The notes beneath the pieces were generated by a model. That model was not told the DNA's origin. It worked only from the letters and a program-made list of their open reading frames with translations, and did not search any database. From Betaproteobacteria bacterium (lineage in GTDB: Bacteria > Pseudomonadota > Gammaproteobacteria > Burkholderiales > SG8-41): a stretch of 32,177 nt of DNA. Positions within the stretch are counted from its first letter, which is position 1. Every line of letters starts with the position of its first letter. Made by a program: the position numbers and the translations under genes. Below, in pieces: positions 7,508-14,787 of this stretch. The DNA is taken from NCBI GenBank assembly GCA_947467315.1, contig CANIID010000019.1:1-32177 (forward strand), in the 5' to 3' direction.

Positions 7508-7888
7508 TCAGTGCAACACACGTGGCATCGACAGTGTGAATTCCGGAATGGTCACATCGAACAGGGTGCCGTCGTCGGCCACCATCTGGTAGCTGCCGCG
7601 CATGGTACCCACCGGCGTGGCGATGGCCGAGCCGCTGGTGTATTCAAAACTCTCGCCCGGACGCAAATGCGGTTGCTCGCCCACCACGCCCTTGCCGCGC
7701 ACCTCTTGCACTTTGTCGGTGGCGTCGGTGATGACCCAGTGACGGCTGATCAGTTGCGCGGCCGCGCTGCCCGTGTTGGTGATGGTGATGGTGTAGGCAA
7801 ACACGTAGCGGTCGTTCGCCGGATCGGACTGATCGGCGATGTAGAGCGTGCGTGTTTTGACGGCAATGTCGTGGGGTTTGTTGGGCAT
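7508..7888 (-). CDS. apaG: ApaG family protein
   Basis: This 126-residue protein is a single fibronectin-like beta domain. Diagnostic segments are FAYTITITNTGSAAAQLISR, HWVITDATDKVQEVRGKGVVG, PGESFEYTSG and MRGSYQMVADDGTLFDV, and the length is typical. ApaG has been linked genetically to Co2+ resistance and Mg2+ homeostasis; its biochemical role is unsettled. The start at 7888 gives the normal N-terminus. The frame continues upstream across the start of rpe, but that part is antisense to rpe and unrelated to the family. It is divergent from rpe, with about 87 bases between starts. Confidence 0.92.
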   Translation of the reverse strand: MPNKPHDIAVKTRTLYIADQSDPANDRYVFAYTITITNTGSAAAQLISRHWVITDATDKVQEVRGKGVVGEQPHLRPGESFEYTSGSAIATPVGTMRGSYQMVADDGTLFDVTIPEFTLSMPRVLH

Positions 7889-7963
7889 GGGCGGCGATGG
7901 ACTCAGTGACTGCCTAGTATACGCGACGTACGCCAGCAGTACGCAGGGTGGCGATGAAACCGT

Positions 7964-7969
7964 TACAAT
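7964..7969 (+). promoter_or_regulatory. Possible -10 box placed for a leaderless rpe transcript
   Basis: TACAAT (7964-7969) lies seven bases before the rpe ATG, so transcription would start at or near the start codon. No convincing -35 box is present 16-18 bases upstream, and there is no ribosome site between this box and the ATG. Confidence 0.3.
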
Positions 7970-7975
7970 ATCCTT

Positions 7976-8647
7976 ATGAATACGCGTAACTTTCGCATCG
8001 CACCCAGTATTTTGTCCGCGGATTTCGCGCGCCTCGGCGACGAGGTAAAAAGCGTGGTTGCCGCTGGTGCGGACATCATCCACTTTGACGTGATGGACAA
8101 CCATTACGTGCCCAATCTCACCATCGGCCCGCTGGTGTGCGAGGCGATCCGCCCGCATATACAGGTGCCGATTGACGTGCATCTGATGGTGAAGCCGGTG
8201 GATCGCATCGTGCCGGATTTCGCCAAGGCGGGCGCGAACATTATTTCGTTTCATCCGGAAGCCTCCGAGCATATCGACCGCACTATCGCGCTGATTAAAG
8301 AGCACGGCTGCAAAGCCGGGCTGGTGTTTAATCCCGGCACGCCGCTGCATTACCTCGATCATGTTTTGGACAAGCTCGACCTCGTGCTTATCATGTCGGT
8401 GAATCCAGGTTTCGGCGGGCAAAAATTTATTCCCGAAGCGCTGGCCAAGTTAAAGGCCGTCAGGCAAAAAATCGACGCCAGCGGGCGTGATATCTGGCTG
8501 GAAGTCGATGGCGGCGTGAAGGTGGATAACATCGCCGAGATCGCGCGTGCCGGCGCGGACACCTTCGTCGCGGGTTCGGCGATATTCGGCGCCAAGGATT
8601 ACAAAGCCACCATCGCATCCATGCGCGCTGCAATCGCAGCGCTGTAA
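7976..8647 (+). CDS. rpe: Ribulose-phosphate 3-epimerase
   Basis: This 223-residue TIM-barrel enzyme interconverts ribulose 5-phosphate and xylulose 5-phosphate in the pentose phosphate or Calvin pathway. Metal ligands and catalytic acids are in place: H36 and D38 ([12 protein letters not shown]), H69 (DVHLMV) and D178 (LEVDGGV). [11 protein letters not shown] forms the phosphate-binding and lid region. The N-terminus ([12 protein letters not shown]) is canonical, so the ATG at 7976 is secure despite the lack of a visible ribosome site. gph follows after 16 bases, and the trp leader ORF and trpE follow that, giving a probable rpe-gph-trpE transcription unit. Confidence 0.96.
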   Translation: MNTRNFRIAPSILSADFARLGDEVKSVVAAGADIIHFDVMDNHYVPNLTIGPLVCEAIRPHIQVPIDVHLMVKPVDRIVPDFAKAGANIISFHPEASEHIDRTIALIKEHGCKAGLVFNPGTPLHYLDHVLDKLDLVLIMSVNPGFGGQKFIPEALAKLKAVRQKIDASGRDIWLEVDGGVKVDNIAEIARAGADTFVAGSAIFGAKDYKATIASMRAAIAAL

Positions 8648-8663
8648 TTTTCCGGAGTTCGTT

Positions 8664-9365
8664 GTGAAGTTCACCCCGTCGTTGTCTACACCCTTGCCTG
8701 TCAAAGCCGTCATGATTGATCTCGACGGCACCCTGCTCGATACCATTCCCGATCTGGCTGTCGCCGCCAACCTGATGTTGACGGAGTTGAACATGCCCGC
8801 GCTGCCCGAGGCCACCATCCGCAATTTTGTCGGCAAAGGCATCAACAACCTGATCGAGCGCACGCTGACCAACAGCATGGACGGCAAGCCCGAGGCGGCG
8901 CTGTTTGAAAAAGCATTGCCGATTTATGATCGCTGTTACAAGGCGGTGAACGGCAAGCACACCACTATTTATCCGGGCGTCAAGGAAGGGCTGGACCTGC
9001 TGCGCGCGCAGGGCTACCCGCTGGCGTGCGTGACGAATAAATCCGAGCGCTTTACCTTACCGCTGCTTGATTACGTGTCGTTGTCGCAATATTTTGTCAG
9101 CGTGGTCGCGGGCGACAAGCTGCCGCAGAAAAAGCCCGACCCCGCGCAGTTGTTGTATGCGTGCCAGCAGTTGAACGTCGCGCCCCATGAAATGCTGATG
9201 ATCGGTGACTCAATCAACGATACGCAGGCCGCGCGTTCGGCGGGCTGTCCGGTGTTTTGCGTGACCTACGGCTACAACGAAGGTCACGACGTGCAGACAC
9301 TGGATGTTGATGCTATAGTAGCGTCGCTAGTTGAGGCTACTTCATTGATTACAAAGAAAAATTAG
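8664..9365 (+). CDS. gph: Phosphoglycolate phosphatase (HAD family)
   Basis: This 233-residue HAD-superfamily phosphatase probably removes phosphate from 2-phosphoglycolate formed in DNA repair or by Rubisco oxygenation. HAD motif I is DLDGTLLDT (nucleophile D19, acid/base D21), motif II is CVTNKSE, the motif III lysine is in KKPDP, and motif IV is MIGDSINDTQAA. A helical cap lies between motifs I and II. I chose GTG 8664 because CCGGAG lies 6 bases before it; the frame extends further upstream but only into the end of rpe. The stop is two bases before the trp leader ATG, so leader translation may be coupled to gph. Confidence 0.93.
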   Translation: MKFTPSLSTPLPVKAVMIDLDGTLLDTIPDLAVAANLMLTELNMPALPEATIRNFVGKGINNLIERTLTNSMDGKPEAALFEKALPIYDRCYKAVNGKHTTIYPGVKEGLDLLRAQGYPLACVTNKSERFTLPLLDYVSLSQYFVSVVAGDKLPQKKPDPAQLLYACQQLNVAPHEMLMIGDSINDTQAARSAGCPVFCVTYGYNEGHDVQTLDVDAIVASLVEATSLITKKN

Positions 9366-9367
9366 TC

Positions 9368-9430
9368 ATGATGGTGAAAAACGAAAATTCAGGTCAGGCA
9401 GGGGAACGTTGGCGTCGCTGGCGTCGCTAA
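9368..9430 (+). CDS. Candidate Trp leader peptide (trpL-like) before trpE
   Basis: This 20-codon ORF starts at ATG 9368, two bases after the gph stop, and ends ERWRRWRR-stop. The Trp codons are at 9410-9412 and 9419-9421, inside a tandem 9-base repeat TGGCGTCGC that runs into TAA at 9428. Trp codons at the end of a short ORF directly before trpE are the hallmark of ribosome-mediated attenuation, as in enterobacterial trpL and rhizobial trpE leaders. The ORF lacks a strong ribosome site of its own. Not seen: a GC-rich hairpin with a T-run before trpE. Function is therefore inferred. Confidence 0.6.
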   Translation: MMVKNENSGQAGERWRRWRR

Positions 9431-9474
9431 TCGTCCGTTTCCCTTTGCCATGCTGTCGCTTTAACAAGCGCGCC
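9397..9474 (+). promoter_or_regulatory. Candidate trpE leader RNA with mutually exclusive hairpins
   Basis: Pairing 1 joins 9397-9408 with 9436-9449 (12 base pairs including one G-U, with a TT bulge at 9444-9445) and encloses both Trp codons and the leader stop. Pairing 2 joins GGCGTCGCT (9420-9428) with AGCGCGCC (9467-9474), eight pairs with one bulged T. The two cannot form as nested helices together. A ribosome stalled on the Trp codons would disturb the 5' strands of both. A small hairpin CGCTT-TAAC-AAGCG could also form. No T-run follows, so the output may be at translation or Rho rather than intrinsic termination. Confidence 0.45.
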
Positions 9475-9505
9475 CTGAATAATCTGTTTTCGTAGAGAAC
9501 ATCTC

Positions 9506-10987
9506 ATGACTGAAGCCGAATTCAAACGGCTGGCACAAGCCGGCTACAACCGCATCCCCCTGGTGCTTGAGACGTTCGCCGATCTCGACACGCCGTTGTC
9601 GATTTATCTCAAGCTCGCCAACCAACCGTACACCTATCTGCTCGAATCCGTGGTCGGCGGCGAGCGCTTCGGGCGGTATTCATTTATCGGCTTGGCCGCC
9701 AAAACGCGCATCGAAGTGCGCGGTTATCAATGCACAGAGTTTTCCGGCAAGTCGATCACGCAGCAGATTACGGTGGACGATCCGCTGGATTACGTCGAAA
9801 AGTATCTCGCGCAATTCAAAGTGGCTCCGGTTGAAACGACAGCTAAGCTGCCGCGCTTTTGCGGCGGGCTGGTGGGCTATTTTGGCTACGACACCGTGCG
9901 CTACGTCGAGAAAAAACTCGCACACAAACAAAAGCCGGATCAACTTGGCACGCCCGACATCGCACTGCTGGTGTCGGAAGAAATCGCCATTGTCGATAAT
10001 CTGTCGGGCAAACTGTTTTTGGTGGTGTATGCCAAGCCCGGCGAACCGGACGCGTTTGAGCAGGCGCGCGCGCGTTTGGCGGCGTTGCTGCAAAAATTGC
10101 GTGAGCCGGTGGTGATTCCGCCGGCCAGCACGGCGGTCTCCGCGCAAGCGGTGTCCGGCTTTGGCCAAAAGGCGTATCACGAGGCCGTGGCCCGCGCGAA
10201 AAAATACATCTTCGAAGGCGACATCATGCAGGTGGTGCCGTCGCAGCGCATGTCCAAGCCGCTGCGCGCGACGCCGCTGGCGTTGTACCGCGCGCTGCGC
10301 ACGCTGAACCCGTCGCCGTACATGTTCTACTTTGATTTCGATGATTTTCACGTGGTCGGCGCATCCCCCGAAATCCTCGCGCGGCTCGAAGGCGATGTCG
10401 TGACGGTGCGCCCCATCGCCGGCACCCGCAAGCGCGGCGTGACACCCGAAGAAGACAAAGCGCTGGCCGAAGAACTCATTGCCGATCCGAAAGAACGCGC
10501 CGAACACATCATGCTGATGGACCTCGGTCGCAACGACGCCGGGCGCGTGTCGCAAATCGGCAGCGTGCATGTCACCGAACAAATGGTGATCGAACGCTAC
10601 TCGCACGTGATGCACATCGTGTCCAACGTCGAAGGCAAAATCAAACCGGGCCTGGGTGCCATCGACGTGCTGCGTGCGACGTTTCCCGCAGGCACCGTAT
10701 CCGGCGCGCCCAAAGTGCGCGCGATGGAAATCATCGACGAACTGGAGCCGGTGAAGCGCGGCATCTACGCGGGCGCGGTGGGTTATCTGGGCTTCGACGG
10801 CAACATGGATGTCGCCATCGCACTGCGCACCGGCGTGGTGAAAGACGGCGTGCTCTACGCGCAGGCGGGCGGCGGCGTGGTCGCCGATTCCGAACCCGAA
10901 GCCGAATGGCAGGAAACGCAGAACAAGGCGCGCGCTTTGTTACGCGCGGCGGAGATTGCCGAGGCGGGGTTGGATAGTAAGATTTGA
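9506..10987 (+). CDS. trpE: Anthranilate synthase component I
   Basis: This 493-residue enzyme makes anthranilate from chorismate with ammonia supplied by TrpG, the first committed step of tryptophan synthesis. The N-terminal feedback site contains the LLES motif (TYLLESVVGGERFGRYSFIG), so Trp inhibition is expected. The chorismate-binding domain carries EGDIMQVVPSQRM, PIAGTRKRG, EHIMLMDLGRND, HIVSNVEGK, FPAGTVSGAPKVRAMEIID and GGGVVADSEPEAEW. It is preceded by the candidate leader at 9368-9430. Unlike a contiguous trpEGDC arrangement, trpG lies about 3.2 kb downstream, beyond an opposite-strand block. Confidence 0.97.
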   Translation: MTEAEFKRLAQAGYNRIPLVLETFADLDTPLSIYLKLANQPYTYLLESVVGGERFGRYSFIGLAAKTRIEVRGYQCTEFSGKSITQQITVDDPLDYVEKYLAQFKVAPVETTAKLPRFCGGLVGYFGYDTVRYVEKKLAHKQKPDQLGTPDIALLVSEEIAIVDNLSGKLFLVVYAKPGEPDAFEQARARLAALLQKLREPVVIPPASTAVSAQAVSGFGQKAYHEAVARAKKYIFEGDIMQVVPSQRMSKPLRATPLALYRALRTLNPSPYMFYFDFDDFHVVGASPEILARLEGDVVTVRPIAGTRKRGVTPEEDKALAEELIADPKERAEHIMLMDLGRNDAGRVSQIGSVHVTEQMVIERYSHVMHIVSNVEGKIKPGLGAIDVLRATFPAGTVSGAPKVRAMEIIDELEPVKRGIYAGAVGYLGFDGNMDVAIALRTGVVKDGVLYAQAGGGVVADSEPEAEWQETQNKARALLRAAEIAEAGLDSKI

Positions 10988-11003
10988 TCTTGCGCCAAAC
11001 CGT

Positions 11004-11384
11004 TTAGCGCGGGTTGATTACCTGCGCGCCGAATTCGCTCAAGGTTCGGTCAATGCTCAACAGCCGATAGCCCAAGTGTTTGGCCTGTGCATACAGCAAG
11101 CGGTCAAACGGATCGCCATGTTTCTGCTGAAATTCGCATGACAGTAAGATCGGTTCCAGCGACAGTGCGCACAGGCGAAAGCCGTCGCGCAATGCCTGCT
11201 CAACGACGCGGCGTGGTTGCAGGTTGATCTTGCCCTTGCGCCATTTAAGGCCGATTTCCCACACCGACGCCTCGGAGAACGCCACTTCGTCGGCGCGCGC
11301 CATCGCCGCGCGCGCCGCCACGCTCAACGCGGGCGCATCGGCCAGCGCCCAGATCAGGCAATGCGTATCGAGCAGCAGTTTCAT
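11004..11384 (-). CDS. PIN-domain toxin of a Phd-PIN toxin-antitoxin pair
   Basis: This 126-residue PIN-domain protein probably acts as a ribonuclease toxin. Visible acidic residues are D6 (LLLDTHCLIWAL), E43 (SVWEIGLK), D91 and D94 (HGDPFDRLLYAQA) and D112 (SIDRTL). This sequence style matches the group paired with Phd/YefM antitoxins, and it differs clearly from the VapC at 1671-2081. It follows the antitoxin gene by 9 bases on the same strand and converges with trpE, 16 bases away. The target RNA is unknown. Confidence 0.88.
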   Translation of the reverse strand: MKLLLDTHCLIWALADAPALSVAARAAMARADEVAFSEASVWEIGLKWRKGKINLQPRRVVEQALRDGFRLCALSLEPILLSCEFQQKHGDPFDRLLYAQAKHLGYRLLSIDRTLSEFGAQVINPR

Positions 11385-11393
11385 CCGACGGGA

Positions 11394-11627
11394 TCACTTG
11401 CCCAGTAGATCGTCGTCGGTCATCGGCGCGTGAAAATCCGCCGCAAGCATGAGCTTGGCGCGTTTCAGCCCGCCCAGACGCACGCCGCTTTTGGATGCAA
11501 CTGCGGTCACCGGCATCAGGCGCGCCAGCGGCTTGCCCGCGCGCGCGATGATGATTTCCTCTCCCGCCACGGCTTTGTCTAGTAGCGCCGAGAGATTGGT
11601 TTTGGCGTCGTAAATGTTGACCTGCAT
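11394..11627 (-). CDS. Phd/YefM-type antitoxin
   Basis: This 77-residue protein has the Phd/YefM N-terminal DNA-binding fold: MQVNIYDAKTNLSALLDKAV, then GEEIIIARAGKPLARLMPV. A variable C-terminal tail that includes TDDDLLGK should bind the toxin. Antitoxin first, toxin second is the normal order for such operons. Upstream lies a perfect 8-base inverted repeat (11658-11685), a probable operator for autoregulation. The start ATG at 11627 has a GGAGAC ribosome-site-like sequence just upstream on the minus strand. Confidence 0.87.
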   Translation of the reverse strand: MQVNIYDAKTNLSALLDKAVAGEEIIIARAGKPLARLMPVTAVASKSGVRLGGLKRAKLMLAADFHAPMTDDDLLGK

Positions 11628-11657
11628 GTTTGTCTCCGTTGCCGCGATTCAGCCTAT

Positions 11658-11685
11658 TTGGTCAAATATTACCATTGTTGACCAA
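11658..11685 (-). promoter_or_regulatory. Inverted-repeat operator upstream of the phd-type antitoxin
   Basis: TTGGTCAA (11658-11665) and TTGACCAA (11678-11685) form a perfect inverted repeat with arm centres 20 bases apart, about two helical turns. On the minus strand a -10-like TAATAT lies between the arms, so binding would block RNA polymerase. This placement fits Phd-type autorepression. Confidence 0.6.
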
Positions 11686-11744
11686 CCTTCAGCAATCCGT
11701 GAGCAGGGGGTGGCGTGTGAGGTCTTAATACAAGGCTGCGCCAC

Positions 11745-11758
11745 AAAATAAATAACTA
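11745..11758 (+). repeat. Weak copy of the AT-rich dispersed word (H)
   Basis: AAAATAAATAACTA differs from consensus at three positions. It lies 21 bases beyond the 3' end of the minus-strand monooxygenase gene. Listed as a possible divergent copy only. Confidence 0.2.
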
Positions 11759-11778
11759 CAAAAAAATGGGTTACGTTG

Positions 11779-13026
11779 CTACAGCGTCGGACTCTTGAAA
11801 TCCCCGCCCAAGGCCACCTGCGCCCACGGCGCCAGTTGCGCATCGGCGCTGAAGCTGAAGTGGCCCAGCGCTGCGTGCTGGTCGCGATACAAGCGCTGCA
11901 TCTCGCTGGAGTCATAGATGCCGTTCGCGCCGAGCATTTCGAATAACGAATCGACGGCTTCGGTCAGCAGCTTCATGCCCATGGCGCAATTGCGTTTATA
12001 GCGCAGCTTGGTTTCCATATCGAGCTTGCCGCCCGTGCGGTAGATACCGTGCGCTTCAAGACAATCATTGCGCAGCCACACGCGCACGGCGTCGATCTTG
12101 GCGCCGGCCATGCCCACGCGCAATTGCACCGACTGAAAGTCGCGCATCTTCGCGCCGGTGTAGCTGGTGCTGCGTTGCTTCACAAGATCGGTGGTCTGTT
12201 CCAGCATGTTAGTGGCGTTGCCTACCATGCAGCCCGCGATGCAGTGGCCGCCGAGCGAAGGCGTGGGCACTTTGAAGGTTGCGTTGGTGTGGATTTTTAA
12301 GCCTGGGTATTCGTGCGCCGGGTTGGCTACGTGCATACTCAATGCGCGATGCGCCGGCACAAACACTTTGTCGCAGGTGACGGTGCGGCTGCCGGTGCCG
12401 CGCATGCCCAGCGTTTGCCAGTCGTCGATGACCGTAAACTGTGACCGCGGCACCTGGCACATCACCCAGTCGATGGGTTTGCCGTCGGCGTCTTTAACGA
12501 CGCAGGCGAGTTGTTCCCACTCGGAATGATTGACGCCGGAGGAAAATCCCCATTTGCCCGAGAGTTCGATGCCGCCATCCACCTTACGCCCCGTGCCCTG
12601 CATGAACGCAATGCCCGAGGCGATCAGCACGTCGGGGTTCGCGCCCCAGATTTCGTCCTGCGCCTGTTTCGGCCACAGCGCGAGCCCGCGATGGTGTGAC
12701 GCCAGATTGGCGACTACCCAGCCGGTGGCGGCGTCACCGCGTCCGAGCATTTCGGGGATGTCGAAGTAGGAGACGAAATCCAGTTCCATGCCGCCCCACA
12801 CCTTGGGCTGGATGTAACGCCACAGGCCGTTTTCATGCAGCGCGTTGACCACTTCGGGCACGAGATGGGTGGCCTTGTCGTTGGCGGCCGCATGCTTGCG
12901 CAAAAACGGGATCAGCGCGCGCGCGCGTTCGATGGCTTCATCGTAACCGACGTTGGAAAAATCGCGTTGATCGTGTTGTGTCGCTTGCGTCGTTTGCATA
13001 GAGGATTGGGTTTCGGGTGCATTCAT
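11779..13026 (-). CDS. Acyl-CoA dehydrogenase-fold flavin monooxygenase, oxygenase component (HsaA/HpaB-like group D)
   Basis: This 415-residue protein has the acyl-CoA dehydrogenase fold, with an N-terminal helical domain to about residue 130, a central beta domain (ELSGKWGFSSGVNHSEWEQLACVV) and a C-terminal helical domain. The segments GDAATGWVVANLASHHRG, DDWQTLGMRGTGSRTV and MLGANGIYDSS resemble reduced-flavin-dependent aromatic hydroxylases such as HsaA rather than true acyl-CoA dehydrogenases. Such enzymes need a separate flavin reductase, and none is in the window. The substrate is unknown. It shares its strand with a Bug receptor upstream and a toxin-antitoxin pair downstream, a block that separates trpE from trpG. 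Confidence 0.78.
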   Translation of the reverse strand: MNAPETQSSMQTTQATQHDQRDFSNVGYDEAIERARALIPFLRKHAAANDKATHLVPEVVNALHENGLWRYIQPKVWGGMELDFVSYFDIPEMLGRGDAATGWVVANLASHHRGLALWPKQAQDEIWGANPDVLIASGIAFMQGTGRKVDGGIELSGKWGFSSGVNHSEWEQLACVVKDADGKPIDWVMCQVPRSQFTVIDDWQTLGMRGTGSRTVTCDKVFVPAHRALSMHVANPAHEYPGLKIHTNATFKVPTPSLGGHCIAGCMVGNATNMLEQTTDLVKQRSTSYTGAKMRDFQSVQLRVGMAGAKIDAVRVWLRNDCLEAHGIYRTGGKLDMETKLRYKRNCAMGMKLLTEAVDSLFEMLGANGIYDSSEMQRLYRDQHAALGHFSFSADAQLAPWAQVALGGDFKSPTL

Positions 13027-13081
13027 GGTGCGGCATCTTAGCGGGCGCGCCGGGCGCGCTCAACCGAGAAGTCATATGGTG

Positions 13082-13095
13082 GAAGTATTTGAATT
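13082..13095 (-). repeat. Weak copy of the AT-rich dispersed word (I)
   Basis: The minus-strand sequence AATTCAAATACTTC matches the core CAAATACTT of copies C and F, with four differences from consensus overall. It directly follows the stop of the Bug receptor gene in sense orientation. Confidence 0.25.
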
Positions 13096-14096
13096 TATTC
13101 GGGTTTTATGCCCGCGTCGCGCGCGACCTTGGCCCATTTTTCGCGGCCATCGCGTATTTGCGCGGCGAATTCCTCGGGGCTGTTGCCGATGATATCGGTG
13201 CCCAAATCGAAAAAGCGCTTTTGCACGTCGGGTTGTTTCAGGGCAGCCACGATCTCTGTGTGCAGCCGGGTGACAATCTCGCGCGGCGTGCCGGCGGGTG
13301 CGAGCACGCCGTACCATGATCCTGCTTCAAAACCTTTGAGGCCGAGTTCGCCCATCGTCGGCACATTCTTGATCTGTTGCAATCGCTTGGGCGCGGCAAG
13401 GCCGAGCGCACGCACGCGTCCCGATTGGATGTAGGGCATCAATGTGAGCACGGTATCGAAGGTCATCGCGATATTGCCCGCCACCAGATCGGCCACGCCG
13501 GGCGCACTGCCTTTGTAGGGCACGTGGATCAATTTGGTTTGGGTCATGCTTTGAAATAACTCACCCGCGAAATGCGTTGAGCTGCCGATGCCGAAGGAGG
13601 CCACCGCCAGTTGCGCGGGGCGGGCCTTGGCCAGCGCCACCAACTCTGACACATTTTTCACCGGCACCGAAGGATGCGTTGCCAGTACAAACGGCGCATC
13701 CACCACATTGCTGATGGTTTCAAAATCCTTGATGCTATAGGGCAGCTTGGCATACACCAGCGGATTGGTGATGAAGGTGCCGGTGGTGCCGATCAGCAAG
13801 GTGTAGCCGTCGGCGGGCGCTTTGGCCACGACCTCGGTGGCGATGATGTTGGCCGCGCCGGGGCGATTGTCGATGAGGAAGGTTTGCCCGAAGCTCTTGG
13901 TGAGCGGTTGCGCCACGATGCGTCCGATGATGTCGGAGCCCGCGCCGGGCGAGCCGGGCAGCACCACGCGCACCACGCGGGTGGGCCAGGGTTTGGCGGT
14001 GGCGCTGGCGCCGGGTGATTGCGCGAACGCCGCGTTGCTGAATAACGACGCCGTAACGAGCGCCGTGAATATTGCTGACGCGGCCTGCTTGGTCAT
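13095..14096 (-). CDS. Tripartite tricarboxylate transporter substrate-binding protein (Bug/TctC family)
   Basis: This 333-residue periplasmic solute receptor begins at ATG 14096 with AGGAG about 8 bases upstream; the frame extends to 14165 without family sequence. A signal peptide (KQAASAIFTALVTASLFSNAAFA) is followed by the Bug pattern: WPTRVVRVVLPGSPGAGSDI, FLIDNRPGAANIIATEVVAK, DGYTLLIGTTGTFITNP, IHVPYKGSAPGVADLVAGNI and VPTMGELGLKGFEAGSWYG. Such receptors bind carboxylated or amide ligands with two bridging waters. No tctA or tctB membrane genes are in the window, so it is an orphan receptor. The ligand cannot be predicted. Confidence 0.9.
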   Translation of the reverse strand: MTKQAASAIFTALVTASLFSNAAFAQSPGASATAKPWPTRVVRVVLPGSPGAGSDIIGRIVAQPLTKSFGQTFLIDNRPGAANIIATEVVAKAPADGYTLLIGTTGTFITNPLVYAKLPYSIKDFETISNVVDAPFVLATHPSVPVKNVSELVALAKARPAQLAVASFGIGSSTHFAGELFQSMTQTKLIHVPYKGSAPGVADLVAGNIAMTFDTVLTLMPYIQSGRVRALGLAAPKRLQQIKNVPTMGELGLKGFEAGSWYGVLAPAGTPREIVTRLHTEIVAALKQPDVQKRFFDLGTDIIGNSPEEFAAQIRDGREKWAKVARDAGIKPE

Positions 14097-14156
14097 CCAA
14101 TGCTCCTGTCGGGGTATCGCCGCAATGGTATAGGCGCACGCCCGTGCTGCGCAAGG

Positions 14157-14184
14157 TTCAATCACCGCGCCCGCGGCGTATAAT
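14157..14184 (+). promoter_or_regulatory. Probable trpGDC-coq7 promoter
   Basis: A perfect TATAAT (14179-14184) lies 30 bases before the trpG ATG. A weak -35 candidate, TTCAAT (14157-14162), is 16 bases upstream of it. This would transcribe trpG, trpD, trpC and coq7 independently of trpE. Confidence 0.5.
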
Positions 14185-14214
14185 ATTGTTTATTCACTGA
14201 AATCACCCCGCATC

Positions 14215-14787
14215 ATGCTGCTTGTCATCGACAATTACGACTCGTTTACCTACAACCTCGTGCAATATTTTGGCGAGCTGGGCGAGGACGTGCAGGTGTT
14301 TCGCAACGACGACATCACGCTCGAAGGGGTGGAGCGCCTGAATCCGGCGCGCATTGTGGTGTCGCCCGGTCCCTGCACGCCGAACGAGGCGGGTATTTCG
14401 GTGCCCGCGATCAAACATTTTGCCGGCAAGGTACCGATCCTCGGCGTGTGCCTCGGGCATCAAAGCATCGGGCAGGCATTCGGCGGCAAGATTGTTCACG
14501 CGAAACAACTGATGCACGGTAAAACCTCGGCGATTCATCACAACAGCAGCAGCGTGTTCAGAAATTTGCCGGCGGATTTTCAGGCGACGCGGTATCACTC
14601 GCTGGTGATCGAGCGCGCGAGCCTGCCGGATTGTCTGGAAGTGACTGCGTGGACCGACGACGGCGAGATCATGGGCGTGCGCCACAAAACGTTGCCGATC
14701 GAGGGCGTGCAGTTTCACCCGGAGTCGATCCTCACCGAGCACGGCCACGCCATGCTGAAAAATTTTCTGGAAGGAGACCCGCGATGA
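14215..14787 (+). CDS. trpG: Anthranilate synthase component II (glutamine amidotransferase)
   Basis: This 190-residue class I glutamine amidotransferase supplies ammonia to TrpE. The catalytic triad is visible as Cys in [17 protein letters not shown] and His-Glu in [14 protein letters not shown]. The N-terminus [19 protein letters not shown] is canonical. TrpG can be shared with p-aminobenzoate synthase (PabA role); no pab gene is nearby. It overlaps trpD by the 4-base ATGA arrangement (14784-14787), indicating coupled translation. Confidence 0.96.
   Translation: MLLVIDNYDSFTYNLVQYFGELGEDVQVFRNDDITLEGVERLNPARIVVSPGPCTPNEAGISVPAIKHFAGKVPILGVCLGHQSIGQAFGGKIVHAKQLMHGKTSAIHHNSSSVFRNLPADFQATRYHSLVIERASLPDCLEVTAWTDDGEIMGVRHKTLPIEGVQFHPESILTEHGHAMLKNFLEGDPR

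Noticed and set aside
7889-8422. Upstream extension of the apaG frame to 304 codons
   Set aside because: The extension is antisense to the start of rpe and unrelated to ApaG; the normal 126-residue protein starts at 7888.
9680-10615. Long minus-strand ORF of 311 codons opposite trpE
   Set aside because: It is fully antisense to a complete trpE with intact motifs, and its translation is rich in His and Arg with no recognisable domain, as expected for a GC-rich shadow frame.
14179-14195. AATATTGTTTATT before trpG as another copy of the AT-rich word
   Set aside because: The match is poor without gaps, and the TATAAT promoter already explains the AT-rich sequence.
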